Assembly: GCF_024756275.1 (NCBI RefSeq)
Contig: NZ_JANUGQ010000017.1
Location: forward strand, 1 to 64,000
DNA length: 64,000 nucleotides
Direction of reading: 5' to 3'
DNA from: Streptomyces pyxinae
GTDB lineage: Bacteria > Actinomycetota > Actinomycetes > Streptomycetales > Streptomycetaceae
Position 1 is the first letter of the stretch. Each line of letters begins with the position of its first letter. The notes beneath the pieces were generated by a model, which was given only the letters and a program-made list of their open reading frames with translations, was not told the DNA's origin and searched no databases. Below, one piece after another: positions 55,001-63,875 of this stretch. Both the position numbers and the translations under genes were made by a program.

Positions 55001-58000
55001 GAGGGCACCGCGGCGGCGAGCGAGAACCCGGCCAACCTCGGTAAGGACCGCGGCACCTACACGGGCGTCACACTGAAGACGCCCGGCGCCATCGCCGGCG
55101 ACCCCGGCACCGCGGCCTCCTTCAACGGCTCCGGCTCACGCGTGACCCTGCCCTCCGGCACCCTCAAGAAGAGCCGGGACGCCGCCGTCGAGGTCTGGTT
55201 CCGCACCCTTCCCACCGGTGTCGGCGGCCCGCTCGTCGGCTACCAGGACAAGGCGTGGGGCACGGCACCGGCCACCGGCGTTCCGATGCTCTACGTCGGC
55301 ACCGACGGCAAGCTGCGCGGCCAGTTCTGGACCGGCGCCGCGGCACCCGTCACCGACATCGGCAAGAACGTCAACGACGGCAAGTGGCACCACGCGGTGC
55401 TCTCCGTCGCGGGTACCACCCAGAGTCTCTACCTGGACGGCAAGCTCTCCGGGACGAGCACCGGCAAACAGCTTCTCCAGAGCGCCCTGACCTACAACCA
55501 GATCGGCGCCGCCCACGCCTCCGCGCCCGGCTCCTGGCCGGGCTGGGGCACCACGGGCGCCAGGTCGTTCGCCGGAGCCATCGACGATGTCGCCGTCTAC
55601 CACCACCCGCTGGGCGCGTCCGCCGTGGCCGCGCACTACCGGGAGGGCGGGCGCGCCGCCGACCAGGTCACCCGCGTCACCATGCCGACCGGCCGGACCG
55701 CCTCCGAGGTGACGTACGACACCGCGCTCGACCGGGTCGAGGAGTACACCGACCGCAACGGCGGCACCTGGCGCGTCGGCACCCCGGCGGTCTTCGGCGA
55801 CGACAAGGACCTGCGGCGCACCGTCGAGGTCCGCGACCCGATGAACGGCCCCCGCTTCTACGAGTACGACGGGCTGTCCTCCCGGCTGCTCCGCTATGGC
55901 GAGCCCACGGCCCTGACCGCCCGGGAGCCGGTCACGGCCACCCCCTCACCCACCCCCACCGGACCCGTCGAGGTCTGCACCACGCCCGATCCTGGCGACC
56001 CCCAGTTCTGCACCACCCCGCCGGCCGGCAGCGGCAGCGAGCCCGACTTCATCCGCTATCCGGTGGACGGCGTCGCTATCCGGTCCTTCGCCTACGACGA
56101 CAACGGCTTCCAGACCGCCATCACCAGCGAGAACGGTGACACGATCAGCCTCGGCCACGACGACCGCGGCAATGTCACCAGCCGCACCACCTGCCGGGCC
56201 AAGGACGACTGCCAGACCGCCTACACCACCTACCCGGCCACCACCGACGACTTCGATCTGCGCGCCGACCAGCCGGTGGAGACCCGGGACGGCCGCTCGT
56301 CCGGCCCGGCCGACAACCGCTACCTGACCAAGTACACGTACAACACGTACGGCGGGCTGGTCACCCAGACCTCGCCCGACGGTGGCACGGTGACCCACAC
56401 CTACACCACCGGTGCCGAACCGGCGGCGGGCGGTGGCGGTGGCATGCCCGCCGGGCTCCCGCTCACCACCAAGGACCCGCGCGGCAAGATCACCCGTTAC
56501 GCCTACTTCGCCAACGGAGACCTGGCCTCGACCACCGAACCCTCGGGCGAGGTCACCCGGTTCACCTATGACACGCTCGGCCGGAAGATCACCGAGACGG
56601 CCGTCACCGACGTCCAGCCGGGCGGGGTGACCCGTACCTACACCTACGACCAGCTGTCCCGTCTGGTCTCCACCACCGATCCGGCGGCGACCAATGTCGT
56701 CACGCTCGCCAAGCACCAGCAGCGGACCGTCACCGACTACGACGGCGACGGGAACGTGCTCCGCACCGAGGTCTCCGACGCCACCGTCGGCGGCGACCCC
56801 GCCCGGGTCATGACCTTCGACCTCGACGACCGCGGCCGCCCGGAGAAGGTCACCGACGCCGAGGGCAACGAGACCTCCTACACCTACGACGTCTTCGGCA
56901 ACAAGACCTCGATGACGGATGCCAACGGCAACCGGTACGAGTTCAGCTACACCGCCCGCAATCTGCCCGCCGAGACCCGGCTGCGCGACTGGGACGACGA
57001 CGGCGGTGACGAGGACTACACGGTGCTCAAGTCGTACGCGTACGACCTGGGCGGCCGGATGGCCCGCGAGACGGACAGCATGGGCCGTACCAGCGTCTAC
57101 GCGTACTACGGCGACGACTCGGTCAGGTCCGTCACCCTCAAGGACTTCCACAACCCCGACGGCACCAAGCGGGACCAGGTCCTCTCCGCCCTCACCTACG
57201 ACGGCGCGGGCAATGTGCTGGCGGAGAAGTCAGCCAACGGCAAGGTCACCACGCAGTACACCTACGACGCCGTGGGGCGGAAGAAGTCCGAGGTCACCGA
57301 CCCCACCGGGGTGGCGCGACGCACTTCCTACACCTACGACCTCGCGGGCAACGTGGAGTCCGTCGTCTCCGGCGGCCTGGTGTCGAACGTGCCCTGGCCC
57401 GTCTCCACCACGGGGACGACCGTCCGCTACTCGTACGACGACGCGGGCAACACCCGCACGGAGTCGATCGAGGACGGAACCCAGTCCAGGACCACCACCT
57501 ACGCCTACGACCAGCGCGGTCTGCTCACCTCGGAGACCGATCCGGCGGGCAGCCGCACCGACTACGGCTACGACGAGATCGGCCGCCAGGTCTCCGCCAC
57601 CTCCCCGGCCGTGGAGACCGAGAGCGACGGCTCGTCGCCGCTCACCTCGCGCCCCGTCGTCTACACCGGGTACGACACCTTCGGCTCCGTGACGGAGTCG
57701 GTGGACGCGCTCGGCAGGACCAGCCGGACCGGCTACGACCGGCTCGGCCGCCCGGTGACGGCGTCCGCCGCCCCGTACAAGGCGCCCGGCTCGGACGAGA
57801 CCGTGACGCCGGCCACCACCACGGTCTACGACCCGCTGGGCAATGTGACCGAGTCCACCGATCCGCTCGGCCGGACCAGCAGATTCCGGTACGACCGCCA
57901 GAACCGGCTCACGGTCAAGGACCTCCCGGTGGGCACCGGGGACGACCGGGCCCAGTGGAAGTACACCTACACCCGCGCCGACCAGGTCCTCTCGGTGACC

Positions 58001-61000
58001 GACCCGAACGGCGCCCGCGCCGAGAGCACCTACGACGACCTCGACCGGCCGGTCACCCAGACCCGGATCGAGCGCACCCCGGTCCCCGCGGCGTTCACCA
58101 CCCGCCACGAGTACGACGACGCCGGCAACGTGCTGAAGACCACCGCTCCCGGCGGCGGCATCACCCGGTACGCCCACGACGGGCTCGGCCAGGTCCTCCG
58201 GGTGACCGAACCCAGCGGGGTGCGCACCGAGTTCGGCTACGACATCGCCGGCCGCGAGGTCCGCTCCACCGACGGCAAGGGCCGCACCGAGGCCACCTGG
58301 TACGACCAGTTCGGCCAGGTCACCCGCGACGCCGACCTGGACGCGACCAACAGCCCCTTGCGCGAGGTCTCCTACGCCTACGACAAGGCCGGCAACGTCC
58401 TCTCGGCCACCGACGCCGACAAGCACAGCACCACCTACACCTACGACGCGCTGGGCCGGCTGAAGACCCAGACCGAGCCGGTCTCCGACACCAGGACCAT
58501 CACCACGTCGTTCGGCTACGACGCGCTCGGCAACCGCACCCGCTACACCGACGGGCGCGGCAACACCACGGTCTACACCACCAACGCGCTCGGCCTGCCC
58601 GAGTCGGTGATCGAGCCCGTCACCCAGCGGCACCCGGCTCCCGCCGACCGGACCTGGACCACCTCCTACGACGCGGCCGGCCAGGCCGTGAAGGTGGCCA
58701 TGCCCGGCAAGGTGGTGCGCGAGCGCTCCTACGACAAGGCGGGCGCCCTGATCCGGGAGACCGGCTCCGGTGCCGAGGCCACCACCCCGGAGAAGCGGTT
58801 CCAGTACGACGCGGCCGGCCAGCTGGTGAAGGCTTCCGCGCCCAAGGGCGACAACACCTACGAGTACAACGACCGCGGCAACCTGGTGAAGGCGAGCGGT
58901 CCGTCCGGGAACGCCACCTACGACTACGACGCGGACAGCCTGCTGCTCAGCCGCACCGACGCCTCCGGCACCGCCGCCTTCACCTACACCGACCAGCGGC
59001 TCTCCTCCGCCCAGGATCCGGTCACCGGGGTCCGGCAGAGCTACGGCTACGACGGCGCGGGCAAACTGGAGAAGATCGGCTACAGCGCGGGCCAGTCCCG
59101 GACGTTCACCTACGACAATCTCGGCCGGCTCGGCACCGACACGGTGAAGAGCAGCGGTGGGGCGACCGTCACCTCCACCGACTACGGGTACGACTCGCAG
59201 AGCCGGCTCACCTCCAAGAAGACCACCGGCACGGCGAAGGCCGGCACCAACACCTACGGCTACGACTACGCCGGCCGCATGACCTCCTGGACCGCCGACG
59301 GCAAGACGGTCGGCTACGCCTGGGACGACAGCGGCAACCGGGTCAAGAACGGCGACAAGACCGCCACCTTCGACGAGCGCGACCGGCTGCTCTCCGACGG
59401 TGACTACACCTACGACCACACCCCGCGCGGCACGGTGGCCTCCCGCATCAGCTCCGGTCTGAAGGAGGAGTTCGCCTTCGACGCCTTCGACCGGCTCACC
59501 AAGGCGGGCGAGTCCGGCACCGAGTACACCTATGACGCGCTGGACCGGGTGGCCGCCCGCAACGGCACCGACTTCGTGTACGAAGGCACGTCACCGGACC
59601 CGGTGAAGGACAACTCGGCCACCTACGGCCGCGGCGCCGGCGGCGAGCTGATGTCCGTCCTGGAGGGCGACACCGCACGGCTGTCGGTGGCCGACGCCCA
59701 CGGCGACGTGGTCGGCAGCATGTCCGCCACCGACGGCGCCGCCGCGTCGCTGGAGCAGTCCACGGCGTACGACCCCTTCGGTGTCCCGACCGCCGCCACC
59801 GAGGTCGCCGGCAACCTGGGCTACCAGGGCGACTACACGGACCCGGACACCGACCAGGTCAACATGGGCGCCCGCTGGTACAACCCCGGCTCCGGCTCCT
59901 TCGACTCCCGGGACACCTACCAGTACTCCTCCGGTGCCTCCGTCCTGGCCAACCGCTACACCTACGGCTCGGCCGCCCCGATGAACTACAGCGACCCGGA
60001 CGGACACTGGTCGTGCAGCTGGTGCTCCTGGGCCGGGGACCAGATCTCCAGTGGTTACCACAAGGTCAAGCGCGGCATAAGCCAGGGCTACAACAAGGCC
60101 AAGCAGGGCCTGAGCTGGGGCTACAACAAGGCCAAGCAAGGCTTGAGCTGGGGCTACAACAAGGTGACGAGCGGCGCCCAGTACGTCTGGAACGCGGTGA
60201 CTCACCCCCGGCAGACGCTGAGCAAGGTCTGGGATGCCGTCTACCGCGGCAGCGGCCTCAAGACGGTGGTGGACACAGGAAGCCGCCTGGTACGGAAGTA
60301 CGGCGGCGCGGGAGTCCGCTATCTCCACGAAAAGGCCGCGGAAACCCGGCAGCGGATCTATCAGGCCAAGGTCGCGATCACGGTCCAAGCCCGGTCGGTC
60401 GCGTCGTTCGCGGCCAAGCACAACCCGATACCGGCGATCAAGGCGGCGCTGCGGCCGCTGGTGGCGGTCGGGGTCCAGGTCGTCACCGCGGTGGCGAGCG
60501 TCCCGGCCATGGTCGTGGCCGCGCAGGTCAACGTGGTCAAGGACATGGCCAGGGCAGCCGACGACTTCCGTAAGTCGGTCGTCGCGAAGACCGGCTATGT
60601 GATGGAGACCGTCAAGGAGTCGGTCGACTGGGGCGCGGTCTGGGAGGGCACCAAGACCGTCGCCAACGTCGTCGGCGAGGTCACCGGGTTCAACGACATC
60701 AAGAACTGCGTGACCCAGGGCGACATGGAAGCCTGCGCCTGGGCCGCCGCCACCGTCGGCGGTCTCGTCCTCGGCGGCGCCGGCGCCGGCGCGGTCCGCG
60801 CCGCCCGGATGGGCCGGCTGGCGACCAAGGTGGCCGCCCACTCGGACGACATCGCCGCGCTCTCCAAGCTTCGCTTCGCGGGCAAGGCGGAGCGCGCGGC
60901 CGACAAGGTCGACGACGCGGGCGACGCCGCCCAGTGCATGGCCAGGGCCAACAGCTTTGTCGCCGGTACGGAAGTCGTGCTGGCCGACGGCTCCCGCAAG

Positions 61001-61753
61001 CCCATCGAAGAGGTGCGCGAGGGCGACCAGGTCCTGGCCACCGATCCGACGACGGGGAAGTCCTCGAAGCAGGAGGTCACCGCCACCATCGTCGGCAAGG
61101 GCCAGAAGCAGCTGGTCCGGCTGACCGTCGACACCGACGGTGACCGGGGCGGCGCCACCGACACGATCACCGCGACGAAGGGCCACCCCTTCTGGGTGCC
61201 GGATCTGAAGAAGTGGCTGACGGCCGGCGAACTGAAGCCCGGCCAGTGGCTCCAGACCGGCAGCGGCTCCTGGGTGCAGGTCGACGCCGTCCGCGCCTGG
61301 ACCCAGCAGGCGGCCGTCTACAACCTGACGGTGGACACGGCGCATACGTACTATGTGCTGGCCGGGGCGACGTCGGTCCTGGTTCATAACTGTAATGGGG
61401 CGAATCTTGAGCTGACCTATAAGCCGGATTGGACGCCGGAGCAGATTGCCGCAGCGGATGCCAAGGTCGCGGCTTTGAATGACGCTCCGCAGCTCGTTGT
61501 AACCAAGGTCAACCGCTCCGGAAGCGCTGCTGAAGTTTGGCGTCGAGCTGGAAACAATACGGTTCCAGGAACTGATATCGATCACAAGATTGATCTCCAG
61601 CTTGGTGGGGCTGACAATGTCAGTAATATGTGGCCACTCGATAGTTCCGTCAATCGAAGCTTGGGCCCCCAGATTTCCGGCCAGATGAAGAGGCAGGGTC
61701 TACAGCCGGGTGATCTGGTGTGTAGCATCACGATCACAGTCAGACGATGTTAG
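52049..61753 (+). CDS. Second giant RHS polymorphic toxin with HINT and HNH nuclease tip
   Basis: A 3234-residue protein. A long N-terminal basic signal-anchor (RDMLIAKLLRSRWGKIVALALIMVVGVGSLAVAG) is followed by a DNRLRE-type domain at about 345-525 and a CARDB/Ig-like beta domain at about 538-641 (KVKITVTNKGAETWTPSTYYL). One LamG domain lies at about 975-1200. YD repeats lead to the RHS core (ARWYNPGSGSFDSRDTYQYSS), then an 11-residue duplication AKQGLSWGYNK. The HINT domain (NSFVAGTEVVLADGSRKPI) begins near 2966 and ends VLVHN3114-C3115. The 120-residue tip carries GTDID3178H3179KIDLQLGGADN..NMWPLDSSVNRSLG, an HNH pattern. GTG 52049 follows GGGGGGA. It acts on competitors as an injected or released nuclease, by family knowledge. 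Confidence 0.93.
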   Translation: MPTYRRIARDMLIAKLLRSRWGKIVALALIMVVGVGSLAVAGVGIPLFPEPLPGARGPGQWSGSAEGRAHVVLGRGNREVPLSLRAKYPTTVSAPARPEARGNAVEVTPPPAPEVTGFDRKTSKELPGERDERSRTYLNEDGTRTTELAAAPLNFRDDKGQWRPIEPDLVERSGGWDNSADAVGVRIADRADAGGLVTLTLPAGEVFGYGLDGAATSTGEADGSRVAYEKVLPETDLWLDSRAGGVKETLVLRSAGAPGAFDFPLRTTGLTARLDGGTVVLSDPAGRTRAVVPAGFMEDAKGAVSAAVRYDLIERNGGQTLRVTPDRTWLTDPARAFPVRVDPSVDTSSATTSMYVRSGGSVVGSGELHVGKGPEGATAAYLGFPGLETRLKNHQIFGAQLQVVNYDSASCRPRPVSVHPVTESWTAGTGSAYPGPSVGSALASRSFAYGYIGLGQPQSDCPAAGELFDLGKAGRDLVQRWADGTQPNNGLSLRASPSDPLGFKKFAGHGTANPPRLYITHSPYNATYTFPKPVPDPPVMQNQAGKVKITVTNKGAETWTPSTYYLAYRVYNSKGKLVGQQRSANLTGNVANGAKVTLDATIKALPPGGYLVDFTMVRAGGKVFTDEQVPPGRLTLQVFDIAPVVKEQFPPNGYQAQTLTPQLWAAGVDADAPAGLKLQYKFEICEADKAGKPTGCTTSAYQPGSAYPVPAGRLKWGKTYLWRGFVKDASTEVPTAQLALITAVPQPEITSRLSEAQGQEFDANVGNYTTRAVDASLAGVGPDLTLVRTYNSLDPRRDLAFGAGWTSRYDMRLTPDDDGTGNVVIRYPEGQDVRFGKNADGTFTPPPGRFAKLTADTATGSYRLQDKSGTGYDFGSSGLLTKITDSYGKTVSYTYTGGRLATAVNNRTNRSLTFTWTGAHVTKVSTGPVGGAPLTWTYTYDGDRLTKVCDPQDGCTLYDHGTGSHYRTTVLDARPESYWRLGEEEGTAAASENPANLGKDRGTYTGVTLKTPGAIAGDPGTAASFNGSGSRVTLPSGTLKKSRDAAVEVWFRTLPTGVGGPLVGYQDKAWGTAPATGVPMLYVGTDGKLRGQFWTGAAAPVTDIGKNVNDGKWHHAVLSVAGTTQSLYLDGKLSGTSTGKQLLQSALTYNQIGAAHASAPGSWPGWGTTGARSFAGAIDDVAVYHHPLGASAVAAHYREGGRAADQVTRVTMPTGRTASEVTYDTALDRVEEYTDRNGGTWRVGTPAVFGDDKDLRRTVEVRDPMNGPRFYEYDGLSSRLLRYGEPTALTAREPVTATPSPTPTGPVEVCTTPDPGDPQFCTTPPAGSGSEPDFIRYPVDGVAIRSFAYDDNGFQTAITSENGDTISLGHDDRGNVTSRTTCRAKDDCQTAYTTYPATTDDFDLRADQPVETRDGRSSGPADNRYLTKYTYNTYGGLVTQTSPDGGTVTHTYTTGAEPAAGGGGGMPAGLPLTTKDPRGKITRYAYFANGDLASTTEPSGEVTRFTYDTLGRKITETAVTDVQPGGVTRTYTYDQLSRLVSTTDPAATNVVTLAKHQQRTVTDYDGDGNVLRTEVSDATVGGDPARVMTFDLDDRGRPEKVTDAEGNETSYTYDVFGNKTSMTDANGNRYEFSYTARNLPAETRLRDWDDDGGDEDYTVLKSYAYDLGGRMARETDSMGRTSVYAYYGDDSVRSVTLKDFHNPDGTKRDQVLSALTYDGAGNVLAEKSANGKVTTQYTYDAVGRKKSEVTDPTGVARRTSYTYDLAGNVESVVSGGLVSNVPWPVSTTGTTVRYSYDDAGNTRTESIEDGTQSRTTTYAYDQRGLLTSETDPAGSRTDYGYDEIGRQVSATSPAVETESDGSSPLTSRPVVYTGYDTFGSVTESVDALGRTSRTGYDRLGRPVTASAAPYKAPGSDETVTPATTTVYDPLGNVTESTDPLGRTSRFRYDRQNRLTVKDLPVGTGDDRAQWKYTYTRADQVLSVTDPNGARAESTYDDLDRPVTQTRIERTPVPAAFTTRHEYDDAGNVLKTTAPGGGITRYAHDGLGQVLRVTEPSGVRTEFGYDIAGREVRSTDGKGRTEATWYDQFGQVTRDADLDATNSPLREVSYAYDKAGNVLSATDADKHSTTYTYDALGRLKTQTEPVSDTRTITTSFGYDALGNRTRYTDGRGNTTVYTTNALGLPESVIEPVTQRHPAPADRTWTTSYDAAGQAVKVAMPGKVVRERSYDKAGALIRETGSGAEATTPEKRFQYDAAGQLVKASAPKGDNTYEYNDRGNLVKASGPSGNATYDYDADSLLLSRTDASGTAAFTYTDQRLSSAQDPVTGVRQSYGYDGAGKLEKIGYSAGQSRTFTYDNLGRLGTDTVKSSGGATVTSTDYGYDSQSRLTSKKTTGTAKAGTNTYGYDYAGRMTSWTADGKTVGYAWDDSGNRVKNGDKTATFDERDRLLSDGDYTYDHTPRGTVASRISSGLKEEFAFDAFDRLTKAGESGTEYTYDALDRVAARNGTDFVYEGTSPDPVKDNSATYGRGAGGELMSVLEGDTARLSVADAHGDVVGSMSATDGAAASLEQSTAYDPFGVPTAATEVAGNLGYQGDYTDPDTDQVNMGARWYNPGSGSFDSRDTYQYSSGASVLANRYTYGSAAPMNYSDPDGHWSCSWCSWAGDQISSGYHKVKRGISQGYNKAKQGLSWGYNKAKQGLSWGYNKVTSGAQYVWNAVTHPRQTLSKVWDAVYRGSGLKTVVDTGSRLVRKYGGAGVRYLHEKAAETRQRIYQAKVAITVQARSVASFAAKHNPIPAIKAALRPLVAVGVQVVTAVASVPAMVVAAQVNVVKDMARAADDFRKSVVAKTGYVMETVKESVDWGAVWEGTKTVANVVGEVTGFNDIKNCVTQGDMEACAWAAATVGGLVLGGAGAGAVRAARMGRLATKVAAHSDDIAALSKLRFAGKAERAADKVDDAGDAAQCMARANSFVAGTEVVLADGSRKPIEEVREGDQVLATDPTTGKSSKQEVTATIVGKGQKQLVRLTVDTDGDRGGATDTITATKGHPFWVPDLKKWLTAGELKPGQWLQTGSGSWVQVDAVRAWTQQAAVYNLTVDTAHTYYVLAGATSVLVHNCNGANLELTYKPDWTPEQIAAADAKVAALNDAPQLVVTKVNRSGSAAEVWRRAGNNTVPGTDIDHKIDLQLGGADNVSNMWPLDSSVNRSLGPQISGQMKRQGLQPGDLVCSITITVRRC
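60098..60163 (+). repeat. 33-bp in-frame duplication in the RHS2 spacer
   Basis: Two 33-bp copies (60098-60130 and 60131-60163) encode AKQGLSWGYNK twice, just after the RHS core. A related third unit (SQGYNK) precedes them. They differ at two silent positions. Confidence 0.9.
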
Positions 61754-61766
61754 GTGAGGTAGGGTC

Positions 61767-62315
61767 ATGCAGTTGCGAGACCTGAACGTCTCCCGCGCTG
61801 TAGCGACCGATGCCGGCATGTTCGGCATCTGGCGCACAAGTGTCTTCGCGCACGTCAGTGAGCTGGATCAGTGGGAGGACGAAGTTGCTGAAGACTCCGC
61901 CCTCTCGCGCCAGATCGCCAGTGGTGCCTTCGTCCCCCTCAACATCGGTGGAGGCGGGGCTTTTCAGGCGGCCGTGCGAGGCGTGGAGTCTCCAGGGCAG
62001 CTCAGTGCGAGAGAGAGGGAGTATTTGCTCGTTTCGTCGGAGCCCTACCTACTAATTTCCGATGGCGAGCTTGAGCTCGGCGGTCTTGAAGGCGTCGGGA
62101 ACTATTCGGGAGTCGAAACCGTCGGGATCTCTCTCGATAGTGGCCAGTATGCAGTTGTTGTGCATCTACTGGACTGGCAAGCGGAACCGGGTAGTCGGGG
62201 GGGCGATGGAAAGCCCTCTCCTAATGCTCTTCCTGACTTTATTGTGGAGATTTTTGCAGATTCGCGAGGGCGTTCTGGCTATCGCGTCAAGATCGAAACG
62301 TTCGAGCGGACCTAG
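61767..62315 (+). CDS. Candidate immunity protein for the RHS HNH tip
   Basis: A 182-residue cytoplasmic protein beginning 14 bases after the toxin stop: MQLRDLNVSRAVATDAGMFGIW. The C-terminal half is EREYLLVSSEPYLLISDGELELGGLEGVGNYSGVETVGISLDSGQYAVVVHLLDWQAEPG..ALPDFIVEIF. A mixed alpha/beta fold is likely. I do not recognise a named immunity family. GC is visibly lower than in the core genome, matching the toxin tip. Neutralisation of the HNH nuclease is inferred from the toxin-immunity order. Confidence 0.8.
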   Translation: MQLRDLNVSRAVATDAGMFGIWRTSVFAHVSELDQWEDEVAEDSALSRQIASGAFVPLNIGGGGAFQAAVRGVESPGQLSAREREYLLVSSEPYLLISDGELELGGLEGVGNYSGVETVGISLDSGQYAVVVHLLDWQAEPGSRGGDGKPSPNALPDFIVEIFADSRGRSGYRVKIETFERT

Positions 62316-62325
62316 GAAATAGCAA

Positions 62326-62356
62326 AGGCCCCGCCGGATATCTTCCGGTGGGACCT
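62326..62356 (+). terminator. Hairpin after the RHS2 immunity gene
   Basis: AGGCCCCGCCGGA (62326-62338) pairs with TCCGGTGGGACCT (62344-62356) through two wobble pairs and loop TATCT, 10 bases past the stop. Confidence 0.7.
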
Positions 62357-62390
62357 CTGTGGCGTCTGACAGCAGTAGTTGACGGCAACG

Positions 62391-62776
62391 TCAGCGGACG
62401 GATGCTGCGCAAAGCGGTGGTTCGTCGTTCTCGTCGGGCTTGCGCCGTGCGAGTTCTCTGCGGTGCCAGACGGCGGCGAGGAGCGCGGTACCGGGGCTGT
62501 AGCCGGTGCCGAGGTGGTTCCAGCGACCGACGACGAGGGTGGTGTCCGGGTTGGGCTCGGCAGGCCGGCGTGGGCGCGGGCGTGTTCGGTGCGCCAGGCG
62601 CGGCGGGCGTCGCGCAGCGCGCCGAGGGTGGTTGGAGTAGCGCGGGATTTGGTGGAGAAGTGGCCCCGGAAGCCGGGCATGTGTGCCCGCTTCCAGAGCT
62701 TGAGGTCGGCGAACTCCGGCCGCCTGCCGAGTTCCCAGCATCTTCGCCGACATGAGACAGGCGGCATGTTCGACAC
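62391..62776 (-). pseudogene. RepSA-like replication initiator, truncated and frameshifted
   Basis: Read on the minus strand from about 62750, one frame gives CWELGRRPEFADLKLWKRAHMPGFRGHFSTKS, then TTLGALRDARRAWRTEHARA. After about 62560 the homology moves to another frame: DTTLVVGRWNHLGTGYSPGTALLAA, then VWHRRELARR and a stop at 62391. These are the C-terminal signatures of RepSA-family rolling-circle initiators of integrative plasmids. Both the N-terminal two-thirds and the continuity of frame are lost, so it is non-functional. Confidence 0.75.
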
Positions 62777-62837
62777 CTACGCCGAGAGCTTCGATGCCGT
62801 GTGGACGACGGCGACGCCGGTACGAGGAAAAGGCTGA
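62766..62837 (+). pseudogene. Tail of a lost gene upstream of the NUDIX fragment
   Basis: The frame encodes MFDTYAESFDAVWTTATPVRGKG then stop, two bases before the NUDIX start. It reads like the C-terminus of a regulator truncated at the junction near 62760, where the RepSA relic begins. The gene itself cannot be identified. Confidence 0.4.
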
Positions 62838-62839
62838 CC

Positions 62840-62983
62840 GTGGCCCGCACCGAGCACTACGACGGCCCGACCGCGCCCAAGCCGAACAGCATGGTCGTCG
62901 CCGCTTCTGCCGTCGTCACTGACGACCACGGGCGCATCCTCCTCTCTCGGCTTTCAGGCGGGTGCTCGGTGACGCCGATGTGA
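62840..62983 (+). pseudogene. NUDIX hydrolase, 5' fragment
   Basis: The GTG start encodes MARTEHYDGPTAPKPNSMVVAASAVVTDDHGRILLSRLSGG. The first strands of a NUDIX fold are clear (SAVVTDDHGRILL), but the frame then runs into unrelated sequence and stops before the catalytic NUDIX box. NUDIX proteins such as Pif are carried by pSAM2-like elements, which agrees with the RepSA remnant next to it. Confidence 0.7.
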
Positions 62984-63226
62984 GCGGTACCCAGGAGGCC
63001 GTGGGAGCGGATCGTCCGGAGACCTGGGCGCCGGCGGAGGCGGCTGTGGGGTGGCGGCATTGCCGAAGCGGGGGCGGCGGGCCACGCGCATCCCGGTTCG
63101 GTCGCGCTCGTTGATCCCGGGCGGCATCGGGTGTGTCGGGGCGGTGGTCCTCGGCACGTCCACTGCCTACCATCGATCACCGCAAGGTCGTCCACGCAGC
63201 CGCACGACCCACGCCGGGAGGCTCCT

Positions 63227-63865
63227 TTGCACCGCCGCCGTCGCACCGCGCTCTCTGTGTCCGCCGGGCTCCTCGCCGCGGCCCCCCTGCTCGCCGCGTG
63301 CGGAGGTGGGGCGCATCCGGGGGCGGCGGCCGTCGTCGGGGGCGACCGCATCGAAGTGGCCGCGCTCCAGGCGCAGGTCAAGGAGGTGCGCACCGCCCAG
63401 CAGGCCGCGCCGGAGGCGGAGCAGCTGATCCAGGCGACCGGCGACCTGAACCGCGAGAAGCTGAACGTCATGATCTTCGACCGGGTGGTCCAGCGGGTCG
63501 CGGACGACCACGGGATCACCGCCAGCCGCAAGGAGATCCAGCAGACCCGGAAGGCCGCCGCCGGGCAGAGCGGCGGCGAGGAGCAACTGGCCGCGATGCT
63601 GCTGCAGCAGCAGGGCGTGGCCCCCGGCCAGATCGACGCGGTCGTCCGGCGCAATGTGCTGATGGACAAGATCGCCGCCAAGCTCGGCGCCGGGAACACC
63701 CCCGAGGGGCAGCGGAAGCTCACCGAGACCTTCACCGCTGCCGCCCGGAAGCTGAACATCGACGTCAATCCGCGCTACGGCACCTGGGACCAGCAGCGGA
63801 TCCAGCTCGGCGCCTACCGCGCCCCCTGGATCAAGCCCCGCCCCGAGCAGCGGACGGCGAGCTGA
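63227..63865 (+). CDS. SurA-like lipoprotein (extracytoplasmic chaperone N-domain)
   Basis: A 212-residue protein. TTG 63227 has GGGAGG at 63216-63221 and yields MHRRRRTALSVSAGLLAAAPLLAACGGG, a lipoprotein signal with lipobox LLAAC. The mature part (AVVGGDRIEVAALQAQVKEVR..LNREKLNVMIFDRVVQRVADDHGITASRKEIQQ) is the helical SurA/PrsA N-terminal domain; no rotamase domain follows. Such a protein is commonly found near mfd in streptomycetes, so core order appears to resume here after the accessory island. Confidence 0.88.
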   Translation: MHRRRRTALSVSAGLLAAAPLLAACGGGAHPGAAAVVGGDRIEVAALQAQVKEVRTAQQAAPEAEQLIQATGDLNREKLNVMIFDRVVQRVADDHGITASRKEIQQTRKAAAGQSGGEEQLAAMLLQQQGVAPGQIDAVVRRNVLMDKIAAKLGAGNTPEGQRKLTETFTAAARKLNIDVNPRYGTWDQQRIQLGAYRAPWIKPRPEQRTAS

Positions 63866-63875
63866 CAACCGGGCA

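Larger units (their letters stand above)
62326..63000. mobile_element. Relic of an actinomycete integrative conjugative element
   Basis: Between the second immunity gene and the SurA-like lipoprotein lie only broken genes typical of pSAM2-like elements: a frameshifted RepSA-like replication initiator on the minus strand, and on the plus strand a short gene tail followed by a truncated NUDIX gene. No integrase, excisionase, Tra gene or att pair is visible. The 63000-63226 stretch shows nothing recognisable. Confidence 0.6.

Noticed and set aside
62391..62753. A separate intact 120-residue minus-strand protein
   Set aside because: Only its second half matches RepSA while the first half matches in another frame, so it is one frameshifted relic rather than a gene.
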